From positions 39,367 to 103,366 of the forward strand of contig NZ_LBMW01000029.1 in NCBI RefSeq assembly GCF_026168105.1: a stretch of 64,000 bases of DNA, in the 5' to 3' direction. The notes under the pieces were generated by a model. It was given only the letters and a program-made list of their open reading frames with translations. It ran no database searches and had not been told where the DNA came from. A program made the translations under genes and the position numbers. Shown one piece after another: positions 36,970 through 44,709 of the stretch. This DNA comes from Streptomyces hygroscopicus (GTDB lineage: Bacteria > Actinomycetota > Actinomycetes > Streptomycetales > Streptomycetaceae). Position 1 is the first letter of the stretch. Each line of letters begins with the position of its first letter.

Positions 36970-39470
36970 CATCTTCCGCAGTCCACCTCTGGCAGGGCGA
37001 GTTCATCGACGATGCCGAGGCCGGCCGGCGGCTCGCCCTGCTGCCGGAGCTGACGGGGCGGGTCCTGACGCGTCCACTCCCCACCGACGTGGTCATCGGC
37101 GCCTGCGCAGCGGTCGGCGCCGACCTGGCCGATCCCGCCTCACCCCTGCGGGCCGGGCTGGCGGCGCACCTGCCCGCGGAGGAGGCCGACGCCACTCTCG
37201 CCGAGCTGACGGCGGCGCTCACCCGCCAGGCGCTGGAACGCAAGCTCCGCCGGGAGCTGGGCGGCCCGCGCCCGGAGCGGCTGACACGGCCGGACGCCCG
37301 TGAGACGGTCTACGAGGCCTGGGCCCCGGTCGGGCTGCTGGTGCACATCGCACCCGGCAACGCCGCCGCCGTGGCGCCGCTGAGCGTCGTCGAGGGACTG
37401 CTGGCCGGGAACCTCAACGTGCTGAAGACCAGCAGCACCGACACCGCGCTGGCCCTGGACCTGCTCGCCGCGCTCGGTGCCGCCGACCCGAGCGGGCTGA
37501 TCGCCGAACGTGTCGTGGCCCTGCGCTTCCCGTCGTCGCGCCGGGAGTGGCTTCAGGCGCTGTGCGGCCAGGCCGACGCGATCGCCGCGTGGGGCGGCGA
37601 GGACGCCGTGCGGGCGGTCAGCGACCTGGCGCCGCCCGGCTGCCGGGTCGTCGAGTGGGGGCACCGGATCTCCTTCGCCTACCTGACCCGGGACGCGGCG
37701 GCCGACCACGCCACGCTCGACGGGCTCGCCGAGGACGTCTGCCGCTTCGAGCAGCAGGCGTGCTCCAGCCCGCAGGTGGTCTACCTCGACACCGAGAACG
37801 CCGAGGAGGTCTTCGACTTCGCCGGACGCTTCGCCGAGCGGCTGGCGAAGATCTCCGGCGCGCGGCGGGCACCGCTGCCGGGCATCGCCGAGCAGGCCGA
37901 GATCACGACCACGGAACAGCTCGCCCGGCTCGAGCAGCACCTCGGCCTGACCCGGGTGATCGCCGCCGACGACGGCTCCTGGCGCGTGCTGGCGGACACC
38001 CGTCCGGCGCTCAGCGCCTCCCCTCTGCATCGCAGCGTCTGGGTGAAGCCGCTGCCCCGGCAGGCGGTCACCGCGGTGCTGCGGCCGATGCGGCGCTACC
38101 TCCAGACCGCGGCGATCGGCGGGGGCCGGGCGGACGTGGCCGAGGTGTCGCGTGCGGTGTTCGCCGCGGGTGTCACCCGGGTCACCCCGGTCGGCTCCAT
38201 GCTGGAGGGCTACGAGGGCGAACCGCACGACGGGGTCTATGCGTTGCAGCGCTACAGCCGACGGGTGAGCGTGCGCGCGTCCGGGACGGCGTTCCGCACC
38301 GTGGCCTGCCTGGACGACCTGGCGGCGCCGCCGGTGCTGCCGCCGTCGCCCGTCGGGCCGCTGCTGGGCAAGGAGGGCGTGCAGGGGGCGCTCGCGTCGC
38401 TTGCCCCGGAGTACGCGCACCTGTACTTCCGCAGCGGCGGCTCCACCGGAAGGCCCGCGCTGTCGGTGTTCACCTGCGACGACTACGACAACCAGATGCG
38501 CGCCGCCGCGGACGGGCTGCTCGCCGCGGGGTTCGACCCGGCCCGGAACCGGGCGGCCAACCTGTTCTACTGCGGCGGGATGTACGGAAGCTTCATCAGC
38601 TTCTTCTCCATCCTGGAACGGCTGAACGCCACTCAGATCCCGATGGCCGCCGGCCCCGACCACGCCGTGGTCGCCGAAGCGCTGGTCACCCACAGGGCGG
38701 ACACCGTCTTCGGCATGCCCTCCTACCTGTGGCAGCTGTTCCACGCCGAGGCGGACCGGCTGCGTGACTACGGTGGCATCCGCACGGTGTTCTACGGCGG
38801 TGAGCACTTCACCGCGGAGCAACGCCGGGTGCTGATCGACGAGTTCGGCGTCGAGGTGATCCGCTCGGCCGCGTACGGCAGCACCGACCTGGGGCCGCTG
38901 GGCTACCAGTGCACCGCGTCCGAGGGATCGGTCCACCATGTGCTGACCGATCTGCACACGCTGGAGATCCTCGACCCGCAGGAGGACCGGCCGGTTGCGC
39001 CGGGCGAGCCGGGGCGACTGGTGTTCACCTCGCGGGCACGTGCCGGGCAACGGCTGGAGCGTTACGAGATCGGCGACCTGGGCCGCGCGGTCGAGGGCGC
39101 CTGCCCCTGCGGCAGTCACGTCCCGCGTCTGGAACTGCTCGGACGGTACGGCGACGTCGTGCGCGTCGGTACGTACTTCTTCAACTACCGGCGCTTCCTC
39201 AAGGCGGCGCAGGAGCGGCTGGGCTACCACGGTGAGGTCCAGTTGCTGATCGCCTCCGGCTCCGGCCGCGAGCGGCTGACGGTCCGCCTCGACGAGCAGT
39301 ACGCGTCCGACCCCGCCGCCGCGCGCGACGCCTTCGCCGCCGAGATGGCGGAGCTGGCCTCGGCCGAGGCGGAGGGCCTGCTGACGTTCGCCGTGGAGAC
39401 CGCGTCGAGGGAGGCCTTCGACCGCACGGCGACCAGCGGCAAGCTGCGCACGGTGGTCGACCTGCGCTAG
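36966..39470 (+). CDS. LuxC-family acyl-CoA/acyl-protein reductase fused to a PaaK-like ligase
   Basis: This 834-residue protein joins two enzymes. Residues about 1-460 are LuxC-like: IAPGNAAAVAPLSVVEGLL (aldehyde-dehydrogenase-type nucleotide region) and the acyl-binding Cys266 in FEQQACSSPQVVYL. Residues about 475-834 are a PaaK-type adenylating domain: YFRSGGSTGRPALSVF (near 485), FYGGEHFTAEQRR, AYGSTDLGPLGYQ and the ending TSGKLRTVVDL. So one chain could activate an acid and reduce it with NADPH to the aldehyde, in concert with the LuxE protein upstream. I know LuxC as a stand-alone ~480-residue protein; the fusion is unusual. The alternate start codon GTG overlaps the previous stop. Confidence 0.85.
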   Translation: MTSSAVHLWQGEFIDDAEAGRRLALLPELTGRVLTRPLPTDVVIGACAAVGADLADPASPLRAGLAAHLPAEEADATLAELTAALTRQALERKLRRELGGPRPERLTRPDARETVYEAWAPVGLLVHIAPGNAAAVAPLSVVEGLLAGNLNVLKTSSTDTALALDLLAALGAADPSGLIAERVVALRFPSSRREWLQALCGQADAIAAWGGEDAVRAVSDLAPPGCRVVEWGHRISFAYLTRDAAADHATLDGLAEDVCRFEQQACSSPQVVYLDTENAEEVFDFAGRFAERLAKISGARRAPLPGIAEQAEITTTEQLARLEQHLGLTRVIAADDGSWRVLADTRPALSASPLHRSVWVKPLPRQAVTAVLRPMRRYLQTAAIGGGRADVAEVSRAVFAAGVTRVTPVGSMLEGYEGEPHDGVYALQRYSRRVSVRASGTAFRTVACLDDLAAPPVLPPSPVGPLLGKEGVQGALASLAPEYAHLYFRSGGSTGRPALSVFTCDDYDNQMRAAADGLLAAGFDPARNRAANLFYCGGMYGSFISFFSILERLNATQIPMAAGPDHAVVAEALVTHRADTVFGMPSYLWQLFHAEADRLRDYGGIRTVFYGGEHFTAEQRRVLIDEFGVEVIRSAAYGSTDLGPLGYQCTASEGSVHHVLTDLHTLEILDPQEDRPVAPGEPGRLVFTSRARAGQRLERYEIGDLGRAVEGACPCGSHVPRLELLGRYGDVVRVGTYFFNYRRFLKAAQERLGYHGEVQLLIASGSGRERLTVRLDEQYASDPAAARDAFAAEMAELASAEAEGLLTFAVETASREAFDRTATSGKLRTVVDLR

Positions 39471-39563
39471 GCCACGTCTGACCGTTCTCGCCGAGGCGGG
39501 GCGCCTCGCGGGGCGGTGTCCGACCCTTCGCGTCGGATCGGCGCGCGGCGTCCGGTGCAGGTC

Positions 39564-39597
39564 GGGCGCCCCGGCGCGACTGCGCGCCGGGGCGCCC
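39564..39597 (+). terminator. terminator of the ligase-reductase operon
   Basis: Perfect 15-bp arms GGGCGCCCCGGCGCG (39564-39578) and its complement (39583-39597) with a four-base loop lie about 94 bases after the LuxC-fusion stop and before the convergent phosphatase gene. Confidence 0.8.
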
Positions 39598-39756
39598 TCG
39601 TGACCGACCGGTCAGCGGCTGTCAGCTGTCCTACCGTCCTGGCCGTCCGCCGGGCAGCCCTGCGCGCGCCGCGGGTGGTCCAGCCGGAACGGACCAGCGG
39701 GCGTGGCGCTCGGCGAGGGCGAGGCGGCCAGGCGGTGCAAAACGGCTTCCAGACGT

Positions 39757-40881
39757 CTAAACGGACCGCTCCTGACCCGGGGACTTCCGGCAGCGCACGG
39801 CGAGGGCCGCGATGTCGTCCTCGAGTCTTCCGCCGCTGTAGTGGAGCAGGTCCCGGTGGAGCCGGTCCAGCAGCTCACGGGGCGGCGCCGGGCCGAGCTG
39901 CCGCATCCAGTCCGGCAGCGGGAAGAAGGTGCCGTCACGGTCCCGGGTCTCCGTCACGCCGTCGGTGTAGAGCAGTATCTGGTCGCCCGCGTCGAAGGGG
40001 ACGGTGTCGACGATGTAGTGGTCTCCGAGGAGCGTCGCGAGGTTGAGGGGCGGCGAGGGCATGGTGGACTCAAGGACGCGGACCTCCCCGCGCTGCACAA
40101 GCAGCGGCGGCGGGTGCCCACAGTTGAGAATTCTGACCTGACCACCGCCGTAGGGGATCTCGGCGATCAGTGCGGTGGCGAAGTGCTCCGACTGATCCGG
40201 GGTGGGGAAGGCGACGCTGTACCGGGCGATGCTGGTCTCCAGGCGGTGGATGATGCCCCTCAGATCGGGCTGGTCGTACGCGTTCTCCCTGAAGCAGTTG
40301 ATCACCGCCGAGGCCGCCCCCACCGCCGGGAGTCCCTTGCCGCGCACGTCGCCGATGAGCAGCCGGACCCCGTACGGCGTGTCGGCCGCCTCGTAGAAGT
40401 CGCCTCCGATCCGGGCCTGCTCTTGGGCCGCCAGATACAGCGACTCGACTTCGACGTCCTGGATGCGGCGCGGCAGCGGGCGGAGCAGCACCTTCTGGGC
40501 TGTGTCGGCGACGAGACGGACCTGGAAGAGCATCTCCTCTCGCTGGAGTCGAAGATGGCTGGCATATGCCGCCGCCAGGGTGACCGCAACGATCGCAGCA
40601 GCCGTGTACGGCGTCCCAAGATCGGAGTAGACGAAGCTGAGCCCGATCATCACCAACAGGCAGAACGTCCCCAGCAGGATCGTCGGGATGACGGACCACA
40701 TCGCGGCGGCGAGGGCGGGTGCCGCGGGCAGCAGGCGGCTGAAGGCGATCTCTCTCGGGGTGGCGAATGCCAGGCCGGTGATGAGGACGGTAAGGATCAA
40801 CGGTGACAGCAGCACCGTTTCCCGTCGGCCACCGTATGGAGGGCGGCGGCGGAGCCGTCCGGACCTGATCACAAAATGCAT
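39757..40881 (-). CDS. membrane-anchored PP2C-type (SpoIIE) serine phosphatase
   Basis: The 374-residue protein has three or four hydrophobic segments in the first ~140 residues, then a SpoIIE/PP2C domain: EQARIGGDFYEAADTPYG, LLIGDVRGKGLPAV and LLYTDGVTETRD with the metal-binding Asp residues. It dephosphorylates anti-anti-sigma factors in partner-switching pathways, balancing RsbW-like kinases such as the one at 9562. The ATG at 40881 is tentative; the frame is open 28 codons further upstream. No sensor domain such as PAS or GAF is seen. Confidence 0.88.
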   Translation of the reverse strand: MHFVIRSGRLRRRPPYGGRRETVLLSPLILTVLITGLAFATPREIAFSRLLPAAPALAAAMWSVIPTILLGTFCLLVMIGLSFVYSDLGTPYTAAAIVAVTLAAAYASHLRLQREEMLFQVRLVADTAQKVLLRPLPRRIQDVEVESLYLAAQEQARIGGDFYEAADTPYGVRLLIGDVRGKGLPAVGAASAVINCFRENAYDQPDLRGIIHRLETSIARYSVAFPTPDQSEHFATALIAEIPYGGGQVRILNCGHPPPLLVQRGEVRVLESTMPSPPLNLATLLGDHYIVDTVPFDAGDQILLYTDGVTETRDRDGTFFPLPDWMRQLGPAPPRELLDRLHRDLLHYSGGRLEDDIAALAVRCRKSPGQERSV

Positions 40882-41241
40882 CTTATCGGGATGAAGCGGA
40901 GACCGTGCCGCTGTGAAGCCGGAGGGCCGCGAGATGCCGTACCCCTCCGGCAGCTGTGACTCCATACGGGGAGCCGCACACCGACCGTATACGCCCTGTC
41001 ACGGATGGCACCAAGCGAAACTCAGTCCGTCCGCATGGCGTCCGGCAGGCCCAGTCACTGCGGGTCCTCGTACGGCCGGCCGGTGAGCTGTTCCAGCCTG
41101 CGACGACCGTGTCAGCGTGCGCGTCGTGGCCGCACGAGACGCGGTGGAACTTTTCCTGTGTGGGCCGGTTCTCGGAGCCGTACCCTGACCCACCGGTGGC
41201 CGGGCCCACGCGGCTCGGCCACCGGTGAAGCGCAGGCGCGC
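40882..41241. other. 360-base intergenic region with dehydrogenase terminator
   Basis: No gene is supported. The left part should hold the phosphatase promoter. At 41191-41227 the arms CACCGGTGGCCG and CGGCCACCGGTG form a perfect 12-bp hairpin with a 13-base loop, 15 bases after the acyl-CoA dehydrogenase stop (minus strand), a clear terminator. Confidence 0.65.
41191..41227 (-). terminator. terminator of the padR-acyl-CoA dehydrogenase operon
   Basis: Arms 41191-41202 and 41216-41227 are perfectly complementary over 12 bases and follow the minus-strand dehydrogenase stop directly. Confidence 0.75.
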
Positions 41242-42966
41242 CTACGGAGCCATCTCGTACGCTCCGGACAACGCCTCGACCCGCTGCCAGACCCGCTCCG
41301 TACGTGCCTCGTCGACGACCGGCCGCCGGATCGCACCCAGCGCCCAGTCCCGCTGCTGTTCGGTCGCCGAGTCCTTGCCGTGCAGTTCGACGGCATGGGC
41401 GGAGAAGTCCCGCACGAGGACGGCGAAGAGTTCGTCGAGCACGTCCTCGTCGAGTCCGGTCAGGGCGGCCTGCTCCAGGACGAGCTGCCCGTGCACGACG
41501 AGGGCGAAGAGCTGACCGACCGCGAGTACGAGGTCGAGGTCACGGCTCTGCTCCGTGTCGGGGGCGGCCGTGGCGACGAACGCGCAGAGCGCGTCGGCCT
41601 GTTCGCGGAAGCGGGTCACGTTGGGCAGGTGCGCGTACGCGTCGAAGGCGGGTCGCCAGTCGTGGAAGCGCACCGAGCCGAGGCCGCGGGCCGGCCCCTG
41701 CCGGAACAGGAAGTCGTCGTCGGCCGCGTCGCGGCGGGTCGGCACGCCGGGGTACTCGACCGGGTCGAGGAGATGGCTGCGCATGAACTTCAGGATCAGC
41801 GCCAGATTGACGTGAACCGTACCCTCCAGCTTCGGCAGGCTGCGGATCTCCACGGCCGCCTGGCCGAAGTAGTTGTCCTTCTCGAAGCCCTTGGCAGCGA
41901 CGACGTCCCACATCAGGTCGATGACCTTCTCGCCCTCCGTGGTCACCTTCATCTTCGTCATCGGGTTGAAGAGCAGGTAGCGGCGGTCGTCGGGGCCGGC
42001 GGAGCGGAAGTAGTCGACGGCGCGGTCGCTGAACGACTTCATGCCGACGAGCCTGACGTACGCGTCGGTCAGCTCACGCCGCACGTGCGGGAAGGCGGTG
42101 ACGGGGCGGCCGTAGAGGATGCGGTTGTGGGCGTGGGTGACGGCCTCGTACATCGCGTGTTCGCAGATGCCGATCGAGGCGGTGCACAGGTTGAACTTGC
42201 CGACGTTGACGGTATTGAGAGCGGCGTCAAAGGCGGCGCGGCCTGTGTGGAGGACGTCCTCGGCCACTACGGGATAGTCCTCCAGGCGGAACTCGCTGAC
42301 GAACTTCGAGGAGTCGACGACGTTCTTGACCAGGCGGTAGGCCGGGTGACGGCTGTCGGCGGCGAAGAAGACGTAGCCGTCGGGCCCCTCGACGTCGGTA
42401 CGGCGGCCGAAGACGGAGACGAGTGCAGCGGCGTTGCCGTTGCCGATGTAGTACTTGGAGCCGGTGGCCCTGAAGCCGCCGTCGCCGTCGGGCTCGAGCA
42501 GCATGTCGGTGGAGTAGATGTCGGCGCCGTGGGCCTTCTCGGACAGGCCGAACGCGAACACCTCTCCCTGGGTGAGGAGTTCCGCAGCGTGGGAGCGGGC
42601 GGCGGCGTTGTCGCTCTGCCAGACCGGACCGAGGCCGAGGATAGTGACCTGCCAGGCGTACCAGTAGTCCAGGCCGTAGAAGCCCAGGATCTCGTTGAGC
42701 GCAGCGATCCGGGCGGTGTCCCACCGCTTGTCCGGTTCCCCCTCCCCCGAGGCGGACGACGGCGTCAGGAAGGTGGCGAACAAATTCTCCTTCGCTGCGA
42801 AGGCGAGGAAGTCGCCGAGCCACGCGCGGGTCCGGTAGTCCTCGATCAGCCGCCCCTTCCCACGCTCCTCGAACCAGTCGACGGTGGCACGCAGCAAGCG
42901 GCGCGTCTCCGGGTCGAAGTGTGCGGGGTCGTAGCTGCGGGGGTTGAACAGCAGCTGGTCAGCCAT
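41242..42966 (-). CDS. acyl-CoA dehydrogenase/oxidase-like flavoprotein
   Basis: The 574-residue FAD enzyme dehydrogenates an acyl-CoA at the alpha-beta bond. Visible features are EVFAFGLSEKAHGADIYSTD (flavin and substrate loop), GSKYYIGNGNAA, and the C-terminal four-helix region with AVEIRSLPKLEGTVHVNLAL. At 574 residues it is longer than standard ~380-residue dehydrogenases, closer to acyl-CoA oxidases and AidB-like proteins. The PadR regulator gene lies 96 bases upstream on the same strand. It borders the filipin cluster and could feed unsaturated acyl-CoA to the PteB reductase, but this is guesswork. Confidence 0.86.
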   Translation of the reverse strand: MADQLLFNPRSYDPAHFDPETRRLLRATVDWFEERGKGRLIEDYRTRAWLGDFLAFAAKENLFATFLTPSSASGEGEPDKRWDTARIAALNEILGFYGLDYWYAWQVTILGLGPVWQSDNAAARSHAAELLTQGEVFAFGLSEKAHGADIYSTDMLLEPDGDGGFRATGSKYYIGNGNAAALVSVFGRRTDVEGPDGYVFFAADSRHPAYRLVKNVVDSSKFVSEFRLEDYPVVAEDVLHTGRAAFDAALNTVNVGKFNLCTASIGICEHAMYEAVTHAHNRILYGRPVTAFPHVRRELTDAYVRLVGMKSFSDRAVDYFRSAGPDDRRYLLFNPMTKMKVTTEGEKVIDLMWDVVAAKGFEKDNYFGQAAVEIRSLPKLEGTVHVNLALILKFMRSHLLDPVEYPGVPTRRDAADDDFLFRQGPARGLGSVRFHDWRPAFDAYAHLPNVTRFREQADALCAFVATAAPDTEQSRDLDLVLAVGQLFALVVHGQLVLEQAALTGLDEDVLDELFAVLVRDFSAHAVELHGKDSATEQQRDWALGAIRRPVVDEARTERVWQRVEALSGAYEMAP

Positions 42967-43062
42967 GGTGAGGACGCCTTTCGACTGGTGGACGGGTGGG
43001 AATCGGGAGGCCTGGCGGCTGGACCTGCCGGGTCGGGAGGGCGGCGAAGGGTGCGGCGGCGA

Positions 43063-43635
43063 TCAGCGGGTCGGACCGAACCGGGACAGCGTGGCCAGCA
43101 CGTCGTCGAGCCAGCCGATCATCATCCGCTCGTACGCGATGCCGCCGCGCAGTACGACGTGCTGGAGCTCCCGCTCCGCGTCGAGCGGTGCCTGCGGACC
43201 GGCCGCCTTTGCCTCGGGCCCCGTGAAGTCCCGCGCCTCCCCTGCGAGATAGTGCGCCAGCCGGTCCCGGTGCACCTGCCGGTGCCGCTCCACCTCGCGG
43301 ATCAGGGCGGTCGGATCGTCGAAGGCAGCGCCCCGGATCTTGACGGCCAGGTCGTGGCGGACGCTCTCCGGCTCGATCGGATCATGCAACCAGGAGGACA
43401 GCGCGGCCCGGCCAAGGTCGGCGACGCTGTACTCCTTCTTGTCCGGCCGGCCCTGCTGAGGGACGTCCCGGACGTCGACCCAGCCGTCGTTCTCCATGCG
43501 CTTGAGCACGCGATAGATCTGCTGGTGGGTCGCGGTCCAGAAGTAGCCGATGGACCGCTCGAAACGCCGGGCCAGCTCATAGCCGGATCCCGGCTTCTCC
43601 AAAAGCGACACCAAAATCGCGTGTTCGAGCGCCAT
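43063..43635 (-). CDS. PadR-family transcriptional repressor
   Basis: The 190-residue protein starts MALEHAILVSLLEKPGSGYE, the standard winged-helix N-terminus of PadR, with THQQIYRVLKRMENDGWV as recognition helix and wing. The C-terminal Vir-like helical half (LIREVERHRQVHRDRLAHYL) mediates dimerisation. A perfect 20-bp palindrome 14 bases upstream of its ATG is the likely operator, so it should repress itself and the dehydrogenase gene until an acyl or phenolic ligand binds. Confidence 0.92.
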   Translation of the reverse strand: MALEHAILVSLLEKPGSGYELARRFERSIGYFWTATHQQIYRVLKRMENDGWVDVRDVPQQGRPDKKEYSVADLGRAALSSWLHDPIEPESVRHDLAVKIRGAAFDDPTALIREVERHRQVHRDRLAHYLAGEARDFTGPEAKAAGPQAPLDAERELQHVVLRGGIAYERMMIGWLDDVLATLSRFGPTR

Positions 43636-43648
43636 GACACCGATCCTT

Positions 43649-43668
43649 CTATGCAACTCGTTGCATAG
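43649..43668. promoter_or_regulatory. PadR operator palindrome
   Basis: CTATGCAACTCGTTGCATAG is a perfect inverted repeat centred at 43658/43659, directly upstream of the padR start. Its ATGCAAC/GTTGCAT halves resemble the ATG...CAT pattern of PadR sites. Binding would block initiation of the padR-dehydrogenase transcript. Confidence 0.75.
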
Positions 43669-43841
43669 CAAGCCTCGCCCGCTCCGATGCGACACGGCTC
43701 ACCCCGCGGACGGCCCCTGCCCCAGCGGCAGAGCGCTCGTCGGGGCTCTGCGGGACGACCTGGTGCCGGCACGCCATGGCAACGTGCGTCGGCCGGACCG
43801 CCGCGCTGTGCAAGGCCTCGCGGTGCGACGCAGGCCGGTCC

Positions 43842-44609
43842 TCATACCCGGTCGGGGATCTCCAGCTGGGTGGCCATGAGGCGGACGATTTCCGTCTGGT
43901 GCTGGGCCAGGAAGAAGTGGCCGCCGGGGAAGACCTTCAGCATGAAGGGGCCGTCCGTGTGCCGGGACCAGCCGGCGGCCTCCTCCACGGTGACCTTCGG
44001 GTCGTCGTCGCCGACGAGGCAGGTCACGGGGCAGTGCAGGGGCGGCCCGGGTTCCCAGGTGTAGGTTTCGGCTGCGCGGTAGTCCGCCCGGATGGCCGGA
44101 AGGATCATGCGCAGGACTTCCTCGTCGCCCAACAGCTGGGGGTTGGTGCCGCTGAGGCCGCGCATCTCGGCGACGAGGCCGTCGTCGTCGCGCAGGTGGA
44201 CGGTCTCGTCGCGGTGCATGGACGGGGCACGGCGGCCGGAGGCGATGAGGGTGGCGGGCATGATGCCCCGCTCCTGCTCCAGCCGTCGGGCGATCTCGTA
44301 GGCGAGGGAGGCGCCCATGCTGTGGCCGAACAGGGCGATGGGCCGGTCGGTCCAGGGCAGGACGGCCTCGTAGACCTTGTCGGCGAGCGCCGGTACGGAG
44401 TCCAGGAGCGGCTCGGCTCGGCGGTCCTGGCGGCCGGGGTACTGCACGCACAGCACGTCGACGCTGTCGGGCATGGACCGGGACACGGGGAAGTAGAAGC
44501 TGGCGGAGCCGCCCGCGTGGGGCAGGCAGACCAGCCGGGCGCGGCTGTCGGGGCGCGGGTGGAACCTGCGGATCCAGAGGCCGTTGTCCTCGGTGAGCGG
44601 GGAGTTCAC
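43842..44609 (-). CDS. pteH: type II thioesterase of the filipin cluster
   Basis: The 255-residue alpha/beta hydrolase frees stalled acyl groups from PKS carrier domains. It has the family start LVCLPHAGGSASFYFPVS, the nucleophile Ser97 in FGHSMGASLAYE, the Asp region VGDDDPKV and the catalytic His in FPGGHFFL. The GTG at 44609 has AGGAAAG at good distance. It is last in a minus-strand set pteF-pteG-pteH; the cholesterol-oxidase gene lies 100 bases upstream. Confidence 0.9.
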   Translation of the reverse strand: MNSPLTEDNGLWIRRFHPRPDSRARLVCLPHAGGSASFYFPVSRSMPDSVDVLCVQYPGRQDRRAEPLLDSVPALADKVYEAVLPWTDRPIALFGHSMGASLAYEIARRLEQERGIMPATLIASGRRAPSMHRDETVHLRDDDGLVAEMRGLSGTNPQLLGDEEVLRMILPAIRADYRAAETYTWEPGPPLHCPVTCLVGDDDPKVTVEEAAGWSRHTDGPFMLKVFPGGHFFLAQHQTEIVRLMATQLEIPDRV

Positions 44610-44709
44610 GGAATCTTTCCTTTTCGGTTTCAGTTCGACCGCCCACCGTGGCAGGGCGTTCGCCGGGAGGAGAAGGTGCGGGGCGCGAGCGGGCCCCGCC
44701 CACCGCTCG

